DNA of 64,000 nucleotides from Ochotona curzoniae (GCF_017591425.1 NW_024465751.1:8556001-8620000); one strand, 5' to 3'. Counted from the first letter of the stretch, positions 47,521 through 59,505 are shown. Numbers and translations: made by a program. The notes: generated by a model not told the origin, from the letters alone.

Positions 47521-48858
47521 AATTTTAAATGAATGAATTCAAAAATAGCCTGTGCCTGTAGACACATCCTCCTGCAGAGATATATGAATACAATTAGCAG
47601 AGAGGAGCAAGATGATTTCACCATCTGCCTTTTTATAGCAAAGGGAGGCGCAACTGTTACAACTACCCATTTTATCTCACCAGTACTAAACTAAGAGTGT
47701 TAACTTTGCTTGGTCAAATGGAGCCAGCAGGTTTTACTACATGAGCTGTTCTAGGTCCTTGCCTTGCTTTGCATCCCTGAGTGTGTAAACAAGGATAAAA
47801 AATAACACTATGACATGTGGCTAATACCTGGGACCTTCTGCACTGCTGTAGCAGCCTCAGAATCAGACACAAATGTAAACTGCCACAAATGTCTTTCGAG
47901 TCAGTTGTTTTTTCCTAGTTGAAGGTATCTGGTGCCCATAGAAGGAGCTGTTTTTCCCTTTAGGACATCTGTCATGAAAAGCGTACATTTCAAGTTCAGA
48001 GTGAGCTATGATTGTAAATATTGGGTGGTGTGGTCATCCATTTGTGCAGACATTAGGAGCCAAGCACGTTTTCTTCACCTTTTGGTTGACGTCATTTGTC
48101 ATAATATCTCAGCATAGTGAGATGGGGGACACCTACGCAGTTTCTCAGGCTGTGCTTTCTCCTAATTGTTTGTGTAATTAGAAAATGAGTAAGTATTTAT
48201 AGAGAAAATGGGATCTGGAACTGCGGGGCTGAACCTGCTCTAATTGTACGCTGTTATCACCACCTCCCATCTGCCTTGTGGGGTGTGTAGGTGGTGTGGG
48301 GGCTCGTGTTGCTGGTGTTTACTGAGAGGTTTGCTTTTTTTTGGCTCGGCCTTTGAATTGCGGAGAAAAAGAGTCCGAAGGCAGCAAGTCTCCTGTGCCA
48401 CAGGGATTTCAGATGTAGGTAAGGCAGAGCCTGTGCTCAGCAGCTTGTGTTCACGCGATAGCTTTGATTGGTGGCCATCTTGCATGCGAGGTGTCACTGC
48501 AGGTCCACAGATCCGTGGGAAGTACCCGTGTGCGCCACAAGGTGTGTCTCACTTTGCAAGAGTACAGTGCTAAGGCCTGGGAGAAAGCTTGTGTTGGTGC
48601 GGTCTGGCGGCTGAACCAAAGAAGGGAATTTGGGATCTGCGTGTGGGAGTGTGTTTGGGGTGGTGGCTGAATACCCAAGCTCTTTCACATTCACAGCATC
48701 GAGTTCCTCATCCTGTCATGGAGTCCAACCTCCCTTTGGAGAATGTCCCTACGAAGCTAACCTCAGTATGGCTGCCGGAAAGGTTCTCACTGACTGTGAC
48801 CACTGAGTCACATCCCTGACTAGGAGCACGGAGGAGAAAGGGGGGTTTAAAAATGGGG

Positions 48859-49007
48859 GTGGGGGCCCACGCAGCATGGTAATCTAGTGGCTCAGGTTTA
48901 CACCTTGCACACGCTGGGATACCATGTGAATCATCAGATGGGAGATCTTCCTCTGTCGTTCTTCCTCTCTTTGTATCTTTCTAATAAAAATAAAATAAAT
49001 CTTTAGA
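48859..49007 (+). mobile_element. CSINE with large internal deletion
   Basis: Head 'cagcatggtaatctagtggctcaggtttacaccttgcacacgctgggataccatgtg' runs straight into the 3' part 'aatcatcagatgggagatcttcc' and the AATAAA-type tail. About 190 bp of the usual middle are missing. Flanks aaaaatgggg (48849-48858 and 49008-49017) look like the target duplication. Confidence 0.9.
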
Positions 49008-49186
49008 AAAAATGGGGAGAGGGGACAGATTCCTGCCATAGCTGTGAGCTGAGGCGTGGAAGCCCAGCGTTGTAAGGCAGTATGTTAGGCAGCTCTGGCA
49101 CCTTCTGGCCGACATTGTTCTTCACAGGTATTTTTAGCTTGAGGTGGAGGAAAATATGCCTACAAGGATGGGACCTGAGAGAAAAA

Positions 49187-49343
49187 CGGCGCTGATGAGA
49201 CCCGACTCAGCAGCCGTGTGGGAGCCGACACGGCCTGCCACCCTGCGGTACTGCGCATGCGCACACGCATGCGCCCAGCCCCAGCCGGCCGCCATCTTGG
49301 TTTGAATCTGAATCTTTTCCACAGCCATAGTACCTGGTGAGTT
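49187..49343. promoter_or_regulatory. CpG-dense NRF1/YY1 promoter-like block
   Basis: Thirteen CpGs in 106 bp (49187-49292), in a window otherwise CpG-poor. TGCGCATGCGCA (49252-49263) is a perfect palindromic NRF1 site, and CGCATGCGC (49266-49274) is a second. CCAAGATGGCGGCC on the minus strand (49300-49287) is a YY1-type promoter element. On the plus strand a strong donor CTG|GTGAGT follows at 49337. This combination is typical of TATA-less promoters. It could serve an internal MTSS1 or an antisense transcript, or be the 5' end of an unrecognised retrocopy. Function is not shown by sequence alone. Confidence 0.5.
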
Positions 49344-49393
49344 ACGGACACCCTTTAAGCCTTTGTCCTCACGTGAGAATACTCACCTCGTTA

Positions 49394-49560
49394 TTTTTTT
49401 TTTTTCAGTCAGTTGAAATACAACCGTCTCACAAGTATCATTGCAATTATCAGCGTCAACCATTTCCAGAACTTGTTCCCCAACTGAAGCTCTGTATCCA
49501 TTAAACAATAGCTTCCCATTTTCGATGAAGGAGTTGCGATTTGCATCCAGGAGTTTTGGC
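49394..49560 (-). mobile_element. L1M-like 3' end with poly(A)
   Basis: On the minus strand 'gggaagctattgtttaatgg', 'acagagcttcagttgggg', 'gttctggaaatgg' and 'tgataattgcaatgatac' follow the order of ancient L1M 3' UTRs, and it ends in an A12 tail (T run 49394-49405). This explains a protein-like 69-residue minus-strand open frame. Confidence 0.55.
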
Positions 49561-49680
49561 TCAGTGTGCTTGTTGTCTTTCTTCTGCCACATCAGGATTT
49601 CTTGTGAATGCTCACAGTGTCTCCTAAGGATCTGTTATGTTCATTGGCACTGCCTACCAAAATGCACCCTGAAGTAAACT

Positions 49681-49905
49681 TGGGGGTCTGGATAGCAGTT
49701 GGGGTGCTGTTTGGGATCACTGCAGCGGTGTGAGTCCCAGCTGCCTTGCAAATCCCTGCTCATGTGCACCCTGGGAGGCAGCAGGCGCTCCAGCAGTTGG
49801 ATCCTTGCCACCTGACTGGCTGAGTTCCTGCTTCCTTGGCATTTGGGGGAGAGAATCAGTGGATGCAGGTCTGTCTGTTTATGTCTCAATAAAAGCAAAG
49901 AAGTT
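49681..49905 (+). mobile_element. CSINE-related SINE, old, sense
   Basis: 'gcagttggggtgctgtttgggatcactgcagcggtgtgagtcccagctgcc', 'gcgctccagcagttggatcc', 'tctgtttatgtctcaataaaagcaaag'. Confidence 0.7.
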
Positions 49906-50794
49906 CTAAAGTCCAAGCTGATGAGGTCTACTGGTTGCTCTTGCTGACCTTGCAAATTGTGGTCACGACCTCCACTTGTGTGTTGCTGGTTTCCTCCCTG
50001 TGTCTGACATTGGAAGGGTGCCCTCCCCTCCTCACAGGACATTTCCTCTCTCTGATTGTACCTTCTTGCTGTCCTTTGCCAGGTCCCCATGATTGGCCGT
50101 CTTGGCAGCTTGATCTTGGCCTTCCTGTCCTGAAAGGCGCGAGAGCCTGCATCTGGTCAGAGAGGAAGCAGAGCAGCGGGGAAGGAGGAGGGTTGCCCCT
50201 GTGCACATGACCACTTCAGAGTGGCCCTAAGAAGACACCTGGAGTCTGGGTGCGGCCCTCTGTGAGCCCCACCTTCCCCAGGGACCACCTCCCATGGAGG
50301 TCACGGCCTCCCTTTTCCTCTCACAGTCTAAAAAAAGGGGTGACCTCCTGTGCTGTCCCTGTACCCTGAAGCCCTACCTGCTCTTTGACTTTGTTCTTGG
50401 TTTTCTCTACAGCTGGCCAGATCAGCCCCCTGCCCTGGGTTCCTTTGAACTTCTGGCTTCTGAAATAGGAACCTTCGCCTCTGTTCTCATTCCTGCTGTC
50501 TTCCTGTACTGCTGCAGCTGGCTGGCCTTCTGACTGCAGTTAGCATCCTCTTCCCGCAGTCTGGGTCTCACCAGCCATCTTCCCTCTGACTCTGAGGGCC
50601 CCAGGGTAAACGTCACTGCGTCCCTCTGCCAGTTGAGCTCTTCTGCCCTTGTGTTACCAACCCTCCTCAACTCCTTTACCCTCTGCTGCCCCTACCCCCT
50701 AATGCTCTCACCGGGGCCTTTCATGTTTTCAGACCTCAGGCCCTTCTGTGGAACTAAGGAAAGCTGTGATCTCATCCGTTGAAAGATTTGTGTG
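49906..50794. other. Unique, GC-moderate intronic sequence
   Basis: Open on the minus strand for about 150 codons around 49641-50090, but that frame crosses the SINE at 49681 and shows no known domain. Nothing else recognised. Confidence 0.5.
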
Positions 50795-51247
50795 AGGGAC
50801 TTCAAAAGGCCCATGAAAAATGGAATTAAAAGTAAATTGATTGTGGTGCAGAAAAATTTGAAACTGACACATAGCTTTTTTCCAATACAGATTTTTTGTG
50901 GATACTTTTTAAAAAGATTTTTTTTTATTAATTTAAAAGAGGGAGAGATAGGATTTTCCATCTATTGCTTAACTCCTGCACAAATGGCCACATCAGCTGG
51001 GACTGGGTCAGGCCAGACCTAAGTGTGAGGTCCAGAGCTTCATCCCAGTCTTCATGTGGCTGCATGAGTTCATGTGCTTGGCCATGAGTTGTTTGCCCCT
51101 GCTTCCCCGGGCACATTAACAGGGAGCTGGATTGGAAATGCAGCAGCCAGGACTTGAACCAGTGTCTATGAGATGCCAGTGTTGCAAGCAGTGGCTTAAA
51201 GCACTGTGTCACAATACTGGTCTCTCCGTGAGCCTTCCGAAGACCTT
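50795..51247. mobile_element. MITE split by a CSINE insertion
   Basis: Left end agggacttcaaaaggcccat (50795) and right end ccgtgagccttccgaagacctt (51226-51247) are inverted repeats (15 of 22 positions, most differences transitions), separated by the SINE at 50906-51223. Confidence 0.65.
50906..51223 (-). mobile_element. CSINE-related SINE nested in MITE
   Basis: 'aaaaagatttttttttattaatttaaaagagggagag', 'gctgggactgggtcaggccagacc', 'gcacattaacagggagctggattgg', 'gacttgaaccagtgtc', ending 'cactgtgtcacaatactgg'. Confidence 0.88.
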
Positions 51248-54017
51248 GCCGATGTGTGGACTTCATGACATTTTGCACCAATGGGAACTTACTTTTGAAT
51301 TCTGTGTTCTATGAACTCTTTTGAAATACTTTCCTATGTGCCCATTTTTCTATTGGTTTTTGAGGGGGCTGTGGATCTGAGTCTCGAGCTCTGCCCAGGA
51401 TGCCCAGGCACATCCCATTTCCAGGAAGCCAGGCCCATTAAGGCCCTTAGCCTTTGCTGGAGCAGTTTATTTCCTCATGGCTTTGTTTCCGTTAGTATAT
51501 TTCTTCAGTGCACTTTCCACTAGGGTGAATTTTCCTCTCTGTTGTCATGACGTAGCACCTTGTTCCAGCGTTTATGCTGGAGGGGACAGTCTTTTTCGTC
51601 GCTGCCTTACGCTTGGGTTCCTGAGCATCACGCCCTGTGTGTGTTACACACAGCCACACATTCATTTTTCCATTCATGCAATACCCTGTTTTTGCTTTTT
51701 TTTCCTCTCCTCTCAGCACATGTGGCCCTTGGGGCATGCCAGGGAGTATGTAAGGCTATGATCAACCTGGCCAAGACCCTGAAAGAGACGAGGGAGAAGG
51801 ACAGGAGAAGGGAGAGGACCTAGATGGGGGGGGGGGCAGGGATGGAGGGAGTGTTTTTAGAGGGTGGGCATTATTGAAGGCTTCCCAGAGAAGACTGGGG
51901 AGAGAGGAGGAGGCAGAGACCAAAGGATGAGGTTGAATGAGTGAATGAATGACCTTCGGGTGAAATTTAATGAACAGAGGTCTGCTGAGATGGAAAAAGG
52001 GAAGAAGGCAATAAGTGTTCATCAAGGAAATTGATAGGAAAATAGAATTAGCCAGCGAACAGGTTATTGAATTAAAGAGACAAAAAATCTCTGAAGAGTC
52101 CCAGAGACTGAAATGTCTTTGACAGTGCTGGACTTTGGTTTTCGGTGTTGGAAGGCAGTACACACATTCCAGTCATCGAACTGCTGATGACCCAGCAGAT
52201 TACGTGAAACAAACATTTGCATTAGGGCTAGATGTTTATCCTTCCTGGGCTCAGTGTCCCTATCAGTCAGATAGGGTTAAAAAAAAAATTTCCTCAAACC
52301 CACAAGTGTCAGCTTAAGCTGCACCTCTGACTGGTGTCTCACTAAGAAGTATGCAGCTAGACCTGCTCCCAGGATCAGTGCAAGAGTGAACACTGAACAG
52401 TGGCAGACGCCTGGTGGTTTCTCAGCGCATGGGGTGGGTGACAAGGGTGGTGATGTTGACTCGGGGAAGGGAACAGACTTGGAGGTAGAAGTGACTAATG
52501 ACTTGATGTAAGCACCAGCTCTAAGGATAGTGCATGCGTTGCAGATTGTGCAGCTCTCAGACAAGATGGGCCTCCTGACAAAGCAACAGCTCGTGTGGCC
52601 TCTAATTCTGCATTCCCAGGGGGCGAGGGTGTCTGCTTTTAGATATAACACAGCCCAGTGGTCATTCACCTCTTCAAAACCAAAGGGGAAGCAAAGGGTT
52701 CAATTTTAGAGCATGGCCTCTAATCTTGTGTGCCCCTGCACTCCATTGACACACTCCCAGCAATTAGAGAGAAGTTTTGCCACCTGAAATGGTTGGGTTC
52801 AGACCGGAATGCCTCAGTGCTGCCAAATTAAAGGCCAATGGGAAGCAGCTCTGGGAACCTAGCCTCTGGCACTGAGGGCAGAAGAACCTTTATCTAGAAA
52901 CGGGCTTTGCTGGAGAGCCATGACCACGCCTGGGACTCTAAATGAATACCGTCGACTGGCTTGTCCCATGATGACAGGCCTGTGGTTTGTGTCATTTAAC
53001 ACTCCTGGGAAAGCCTAGCTGTGCCATGGGTGGTACCCAAAGGACTTGAGGGAGTGGTCCTGCAGATGCTGGCCTCTGCCCTGACTCCCCACCTGCCATT
53101 CACACCAAGTACGTGGCATTGCTCCCCACTGACCCGGTGATGTGGAGCCACTTCTGTCTCTTGTTTTGCATTTCTTCCCCTTGCAATGCTGACTTCATGG
53201 GAAATGATGCTGGTGGTGCCATTTCCCATGATCCTCACTCAGCCCCTGAGCTCCTGTGATCCCCCAAGGCTAGACTCTGTCCTGATGTTCTGCTTGTATG
53301 AGGCTCTGCCCTGCTGGAGGGATGAGAGTGTGTCTTACTCAAGTTGATCCGTGCTGCTTTGCACATGGTAGGCTATGTACAGAAGGGCGCCAGAATGGGT
53401 CAGGAGGCAGATACACAAAGGGCAGTGCTCTGAGGAAGAGAGCAGCCTTTGTGTGCAGGTGAATAGGAGCCACATAGGCAGAGGAGCCGGGAAAGAGGAG
53501 AGGAACTTGAGAAATCTGCTGTTAGGAAAGGGGGGCTGGAAATAGAGGGCTGCTGGGCCCGGCCCTGGCACTGACCTTGGTGGGAATCAGGCTGGGGCTT
53601 ATAGCTGATTCTGGTTCTTGATGCTCAGGAAATGTTCTTGCCCAGCCCTGGATTTGGAAACTTTGGGTCAGGAGCAGAAAGGGGCTCTACTGAGCATAGG
53701 ACTTTGGGGGGTCTTCTCTCTATCCATGACTTTGTCTGTAGTTTGTTCCAAACCCTTGATGACAAGCCTTCAAGAAGCAAAGGGCTGGCCGAGGCTGTGG
53801 ACTTGCTCACACACGCATGCCCCCAGCTTGAGGTTTAATCTTCAGCCAAAGGGAGGGCTCCCAACACAAGGCACAAATTCCCAGAAAGGAGTTTATGCCC
53901 GAGCTGCAGGCATGACTGCTTTTCTGAAGATGCATTTTATTTTGCTTTTTGCAGACTGGGGTGTGCAGGTTGGATGTAGGATACCTGGGCCTGTGTAGGG
54001 TACCAGGCAAACAGCCT
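51248..54017. other. SINE-free intronic sequence
   Basis: A G11 run lies at 51826-51836, and an MIR-like sense scrap may lie at 52235-52285. Otherwise unique-looking. No gene recognised. Confidence 0.5.
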
Positions 54018-54332
54018 TTAAAAAAAAATTATTTTCAAGATTTATTCCCTTGAAAGGCAGAGAAAGAGAGCAAGCAAGCTCTTACATCTGCTGATTCACT
54101 CCCAAAATGGCCTCCATGACTAGAGCTGGACTGGTCCGAAACCAGAAACCAGGAGCCAGAAGGCTCTTCTGGTTCTCCCACAGGAATGCAGAGGCCCAAG
54201 CACTTGGGCCACCCTCTGCTGCTTTGCCAGGAACATTAGCTTGATTGGAACAGCTGGGACTTGAATTGGCGTCCCTAAAGCATGCTGGCACTACAGACAG
54301 CACTTTTACCTGCTGTGCCACAGTGCTGGCCC
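54018..54332 (-). mobile_element. CSINE-related SINE
   Basis: 'cccttgaaaggcagagaaagagagc', 'gattcactcccaaaatggcc', 'gccaggaacattagc', 'cagctgggacttgaattggcg', ending 'acctgctgtgccacagtgctggccc'. Confidence 0.9.
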
Positions 54333-55529
54333 GCAGGAATTGAGTTCCTAACACAACGGCCCTGAATGCAAAGTTCACACGAGGACTGTGCTGACCTTTA
54401 ATACCAACATCTGGCTAGAGGAGAGCACCTGCCCCCTGCTATTTGGAGGAAACAGAAGGTTAGTGGTGGCTCAGCTGCATGCCAGGTACTTTGGCCATTG
54501 GGTGGTTGGTTGTCTGTGGTTTCCACCTGTGTTGTCTCACAGCCAGGTGCTGTTGGAGTTGGGAAAATGGTGAACAGGGAGGCAGAGCTGGTTGTTCAAC
54601 TGAACAGTGGTTCCTGCTCTGCCACCCTCACCCATATTTACGATATAATGACAACTTTAATTTCATGTCTGGAGCACAGGCTCTTGAGCAAGGGTGTGTG
54701 TGTCAGAAGTGCACGGGTGGCTTTACGTAAGCACGTGTGCCTAGCCTCGGGCTTTAGGAGCTCAAGGGTAGGACCTGGTGAGTCCTTGGAAAGGCTCTTT
54801 TAGTCACTGGGATGCACGCCGCTTGATGGAGGGCACTGTGTGGGATAGAGAGGCCTCCTGGTGGCCAACTGAGACCTGCTGAATGGCCTCATTCTTGCAC
54901 AGGTATTGATGGAGTTGCTTTGTGCAGCCTCTAAACTTGGCAGTGTAGGTGTCGCATCCCGTGTCCCTATTGGAGGGGACCGGAATTGTGTTGAATTTTG
55001 AGGAGCTAAGAGGTAGGCTCTAATGCTACTCAGGGCCGTTGTCCACCACTGCCCTAGCCGCCTTTTCCAGACTGAACAGAGTTCACTGACTGTTGGCCCC
55101 TGGAATTCTCTTAACAGCATTAGCAGTTTGGATAAATAATAGATCTACCATGTTGTCCACCACCTTTTCCATGGAGAACCTGCAGACAAGACCCAGAGGG
55201 AGCCACCCCTTTGTTTGTAATATGCAAATAAAATTAAGGTGGCCACTTCCTTTTTATCTTTGTTTTTGGTAGAAAACACTGATCATGAAGCTGTCTCCTT
55301 GTCCGTGTCATGTAATGATGGGATTGAACAGGTGTAAATTGTTTATAAAAGTCCATCTGTTTACAGGAAAACCGACATCCATAATTTTCATGTTGATTCT
55401 GGATACCGTGTTTTATGGGTAATGTTTCCCAGCCTTTTTATTTTTCATCTTGGAAAAGGATGGTGAACTTTTTTTTTTTTTTTTTGGAAGCATAAGTGTG
55501 TTGTTGAATCTTTATTATGGAATCTTTAT
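54333..55529. other. Unique intronic sequence
   Basis: A CTCF-core-like CCACCAGGAGGC lies on the minus strand at 54853-54864, and a T17 run at 55469-55485. No gene recognised. Confidence 0.5.
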
Positions 55530-55828
55530 TATTTTTTCTTTAATAGTGAAATGGTAAACATTATTGGAGAGGCCAAGAGAGAGAATGAATTTGTAGCCAT
55601 TGTGTGATTCACTCCCTAAATGCTTGCAGTGGCAGGGTGGTGCTTGGGACCTCAGCTGAAGGATCTTTGAGAGCTGTCACTGCTGCCTGCCAGGGTCTGC
55701 ATTAGCAGGGAGCTGGAGTCAGGCAGGAGCCAGAGCTCGGCATTGAACCAGCTACTTAAACATGGGATACAGACATCCCAGCCAGCAGCTTTATCCCTGA
55801 GCTGAGCACCACTTCCACCACACCCCCT
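55530..55828 (-). mobile_element. CSINE-related SINE, old
   Basis: 'gtgtgattcactccctaaatgcttgcagtggcagg', 'gcattagcagggagctggagtcagg', 'cggcattgaaccagctac', 'gctttatccctgagctgagcacc'. Confidence 0.75.
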
Positions 55829-57168
55829 TTTAAGTTTTTTTTTTTTTTTAATTGGAGAAGAGAGGGAGATAGAAGACAAGAAGGGGGTTGACGCGAGAAT
55901 GCTGAGTAATGAACTTTCTAGCGGCCCAACCCATCCTACTTGCTCTGGCATCTGGCTGCCCGGCTGTGTCTGGCTTTCACTGCTCACTGAATGTTTTGTT
56001 TGTACATGGAAGACAGCCTCAGGGCTGAGAGGTGGCTACTGTCAGCTGGGAGAGCATGATCCAGAGTGAGTGTGCATGTCCACACGTATGGGAGTGTGCT
56101 ATGTGAGCATTTGTGCCTTTGGGGCATCGGGTTCCTCATATCTTGGCTCTTGTGGGGAGGATAGGAAAATAGAGCTTCCTGGGATGTCACAGCAGGCCTC
56201 CAGGAGGAGCGGATAGGGGTCAGTAGGGAGCTGCATCAGGTTCTTGACCTCCCGGCCATACATACCCTGTGCCTTTAGCATAAGGTTGATAGAGCCATTG
56301 TGGCTGCTCTGATGCTTCTACCAAGCCTGAGCTTCTGCACTGGGAGGCATCTCATTTCAGATAAGTGGGAGGGAGGGTTAAGCTGTAACCCGGTAACATC
56401 CTTTTCACTGTGGGTGTGGATTAGTGACCAAGTGCTATTATGGGGAAGGCCTTGCTGATTCACTGCTTTGATCTTGCCTTGTTCTAGCTCCAGGTGGGGG
56501 TGTGTTTTTTTCTAAATACCAAAATACACCTTCTAATTTTACCCTAGTGTCTCTGGTTCCTTGCCCCCTCCATCCGTTGCTTGCTTTTCTTTTGCTCGTT
56601 TCTCTGGCTCCTGTGTATGGACAGCCCATTCCAAATTGCTCACATGATTACTTCTGCTTCTTTGAAGTCTAACTCAAGGCTGCTGAGTTTCTCAATGTTC
56701 CAAAGTTGAGTCCAGACCCAGAGATGGGCTCTTGAAAGTTCCTGTGTGAATTGCTCATGTGGTCCTGGGCCAGCTGGGTAACATTGAGAGTGCCTAGTAT
56801 TGGAGCGGGCGTCCCACCTGCCACGCCTTTGGAAGGTGAAGCTTGGAGGATGTGGAACTAGGGGTCATCTCTGGCTAGCGACCTGTGGCTTTTATTGAAG
56901 GTCCCTGGGAAACAAATCACTCATCTGGCTTTACCAGTAAGAGAGACAGACAGACATTGTTCCTTACAATTGTGTGTGTGTTTATTTCTGTTTGTTTGGA
57001 CTTCACCTTTATGGTATGGGAGCTCTGGCTGCCTGAAGAAGATTAAATTGTTTCTTGTATTATTATCCACTCTTTTCATGGACCTCTTTATGTTCTCTCA
57101 GGGGATGCTGGAATGTTATCTTTGTCTCATCACAATACATAGAAGAGACTGTGGATAAGGTGAAGTGC
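55829..57168. other. Unique intronic sequence
   Basis: Nothing recognised apart from short homopolymer and GA-rich tracts. Confidence 0.5.
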
Positions 57169-57268
57169 AAGGGAACTTTGTGTAGTTCTTAAAAAATGGA
57201 ATTAAAAATTACTTTATTTTGGTGCAGAAATTGCAAAATAATTTTCCATGAGCTTTTTGAGGGCATTT
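57169..57268. mobile_element. Inverted-repeat MITE copy
   Basis: Left 'agggaactttgtgtagttcttaaaaaatgg' and right 'ttttccatgagctttttgaggg' are imperfect inverted repeats. The internal 'ggaattaaaaattactttattttggtgcag' matches the interior of the copy at 50795 (ggaattaaaagtaaattga, then tggtgcag). Confidence 0.7.
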
Positions 57269-57418
57269 GTGCCATATATGGGGCACCTTTGATGCTATAA
57301 TGATCTTCTCTAGTCTGTTTCCTCCCAGGAGTTTCTGTGGAAGATAAAAGCTAACATAGATGCAGTCTGTGTATACAAGCTTTTTTTTTTTTTGGCAGCC
57401 AAATTGTAATTTTTGTCC

Positions 57419-57708
57419 TTTTTTTTTTTTTTTAAGAGGAGAGAGAGAGAGAAAATTGATCTTTTATTCACTCAATGCCTGCATTGGCTGAAGCTGGGCT
57501 GATCCAAATGTAGGAGTCAGGCGCTTCATCTGGGTCTCCCTGTTGGATGCAGAGGACCAAATACTTGGGTCATCTTCCTGCTGCTTTCCCAAGCACATTA
57601 GCAGGGAGCTGGATAGGACGTTGTGTAGCTGGGACTTGAGCTATTGCTCATATGGGATGCCACAGTCAGATGGCAACCTAATGTGCTGTGCCACAATGCT
57701 GACCAGTA
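57419..57708 (-). mobile_element. CSINE-related SINE
   Basis: T16 start, 'gaggagagagagagag', 'ttggctgaagctgggctgatccaaatg', 'gcacattagcagggagctggatagg', ending 'aatgtgctgtgccacaatgctg'. Confidence 0.88.
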
Positions 57709-59219
57709 TATTTCTAAATTTTTTAAAATTTGGTTTCATTCATTTGATTTAGAGTGTGGTTTTCCTAATATCAGCTAAAAGTACAGTGTACACATATCTG
57801 ATCATTCTGAGATGCAAGTCGTGGAGGCAAACGTTAATAGGCTGTAACTCTTAGACAAACTGAATTTGAGCTTAAATTACTGTGGGGATTGATGCCATTG
57901 AGATATTATTTATTTAAAAGACCATTGATGTCAGAATTACTGATTCTAAACAGAGTACAAAGATAGTTTTCCTTGCAAATTATCCCTTCCATCTCTGATT
58001 ACCTGTGATTTGAACTGTAGCTCTGGTTCTCTACCATGTTAACATTCTTAGAGTTGCTTATCTTAGTTTGGAATCTCTTAGGTCTATTTAGATTCCTTTG
58101 AGATAATGCAAAGGTAATAGTTCAGGCTGCTCTAGTGAGCAGCAAGAAGAAAACACCACAGACTGGTGATTGAAGAAACAGACTTATTTCTATTAGAATA
58201 CTAGAGACTGGGAAGTTCAAGATCCCGATGCTGGCTAGGCTGGTTTCTGGAGAGGCCCTTTTGCTGTGTGCACCAGTCCCATTCATGAGGGGTGCACATT
58301 CAAGACCCAGTCACCTCCCAAAGGCCTCTCACCTCCAAATGTCTTCTCTTTTGGATGCGCAAAGATCTGGGTCATAGCAAGTGGAGAGGTACTATTTCAT
58401 GAAGCCTTCTGTGCTTTGACAGCTTGGATGGAGTGGAGATTACCGGATGAGGGTTCATCAGAGCTGCTGACGTGGGCATGGGTGGTGGGTATGAGAGCCA
58501 AGTGTCTTGCTTTGCGAAAGGATATTAGCACCTGAGAGCATATATGTCATCCAAGGGTCTCTCTCTCCTGGTTAAGCTTAGTCTTAGCAAGGGGCCAGGT
58601 GCACCTGCCCTGGTCCCCAGTGATTGCCCTGACCCCAGGGCCCTCTCACATAGTGTTGCTGCTGAGCCTTCCTGTTCTGCCCTCTGCTTTCCCTCAGGGC
58701 AGTGGAAAGTCAGGCGTGTCACGCTCAGTCCATCTGTGACTGAGTAACTCGGCTCCTCCACCCCTTTGTATTTCTGCTGACTCTGCCTTTAACTGCACAT
58801 GTGCCTCAAAGAAGGAAAAACATCTCTCTGTTCCAGTGTTTGTGGTTCCATTTTTAAAAGCCTTATTAGGGAAAGTTTTAAGCTCATATGTAAGGAGACA
58901 AAACCTATAATGAAGCCCATTTACCCGTTATCCAGCTCGTCTAGCCCTGACTTCCTGCTGTTCACCACCCTGCGTGTCGCTTCATACTATATTACTTTGA
59001 AGTGCAAACATTCTGGCAACAGCATTTTAAAAATCAATACATAATGATAGTGATCATATCTGAACCAACACCCCTCACTGATTATTGTCTTTTGGGCAAC
59101 TTTTCCAGGTGATAGTTATTTTTACATTGATTTGAGTGAAAATACAAAAATCTGTTAAATATATCCTAGTGATGTCTCAAATCTTTTTTTCATCTAATCT
59201 ATAACAACCTTTATATTTG
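57709..59219. other. Intronic sequence with possible MaLR scrap
   Basis: No gene recognised. The possible MaLR fragment at 58110-58345 is listed separately. Confidence 0.5.
58110..58345 (+). mobile_element. Possible MaLR internal fragment
   Basis: 'ggctgctctagtgagcagc', 'gaaacagacttatttctattagaatactagagactgggaagttcaagatc', 'ggctggtttctggagaggccc', then 'cagtcacctcccaaaggcctctcacctccaaatgtc' recalls MaLR internal sequence. No coding content is retained. Confidence 0.4.
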
Positions 59220-59505
59220 AAAAAAATTTTTAATTGAAAATCAGTTATAGAGAAATCTTCCATCTGTTGATTCATTGTTCCAATAGCAAGGACTGGGCTG
59301 GGACAAAGACAGGAGTCAGGAGCTTCATCTGGGTCTTCCAAATGAATGCGGAGTCACAAGTACTAGAGTCCTCTTTTGCTTTCCTAGGAGCACTGGCAGA
59401 GAGTTGGATCAAAATGGGAGCAGCCAGGACTGGAACTGGTACCCACATGGGATGCCAATGTTGGCAAGTGGCTGTTTAACTTGCTGCACCACAGCAATGG
59501 TTTGA
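59220..59505 (-). mobile_element. CSINE-related SINE, old
   Basis: 'taattgaaaatcagttatagag', 'gggtcttccaaatgaatgcggag', 'ggcagagagttggatcaaaatgggag', 'aactggtacccacatgggatgcc', ending 'gctgcaccacagcaatgg'. Confidence 0.85.

Larger units (their letters stand above)
46009..48858. other. Intronic sequence with L2 and possible MaLR scrap
   Basis: No SINE and no gene recognised. L2 and MaLR-like entries are listed separately. Confidence 0.5.

Noticed and set aside
49383..49592. Protein-like minus-strand open frame of 69 residues
   Set aside because: Its sequence order matches an ancient L1M 3' UTR and it runs into a poly(A) tail read as Lys codons; no start context or splice sites.
49641..50090. 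149-residue minus-strand open frame
   Set aside because: Crosses the SINE at 49681-49905 and shows no recognisable domain; codon content looks random.
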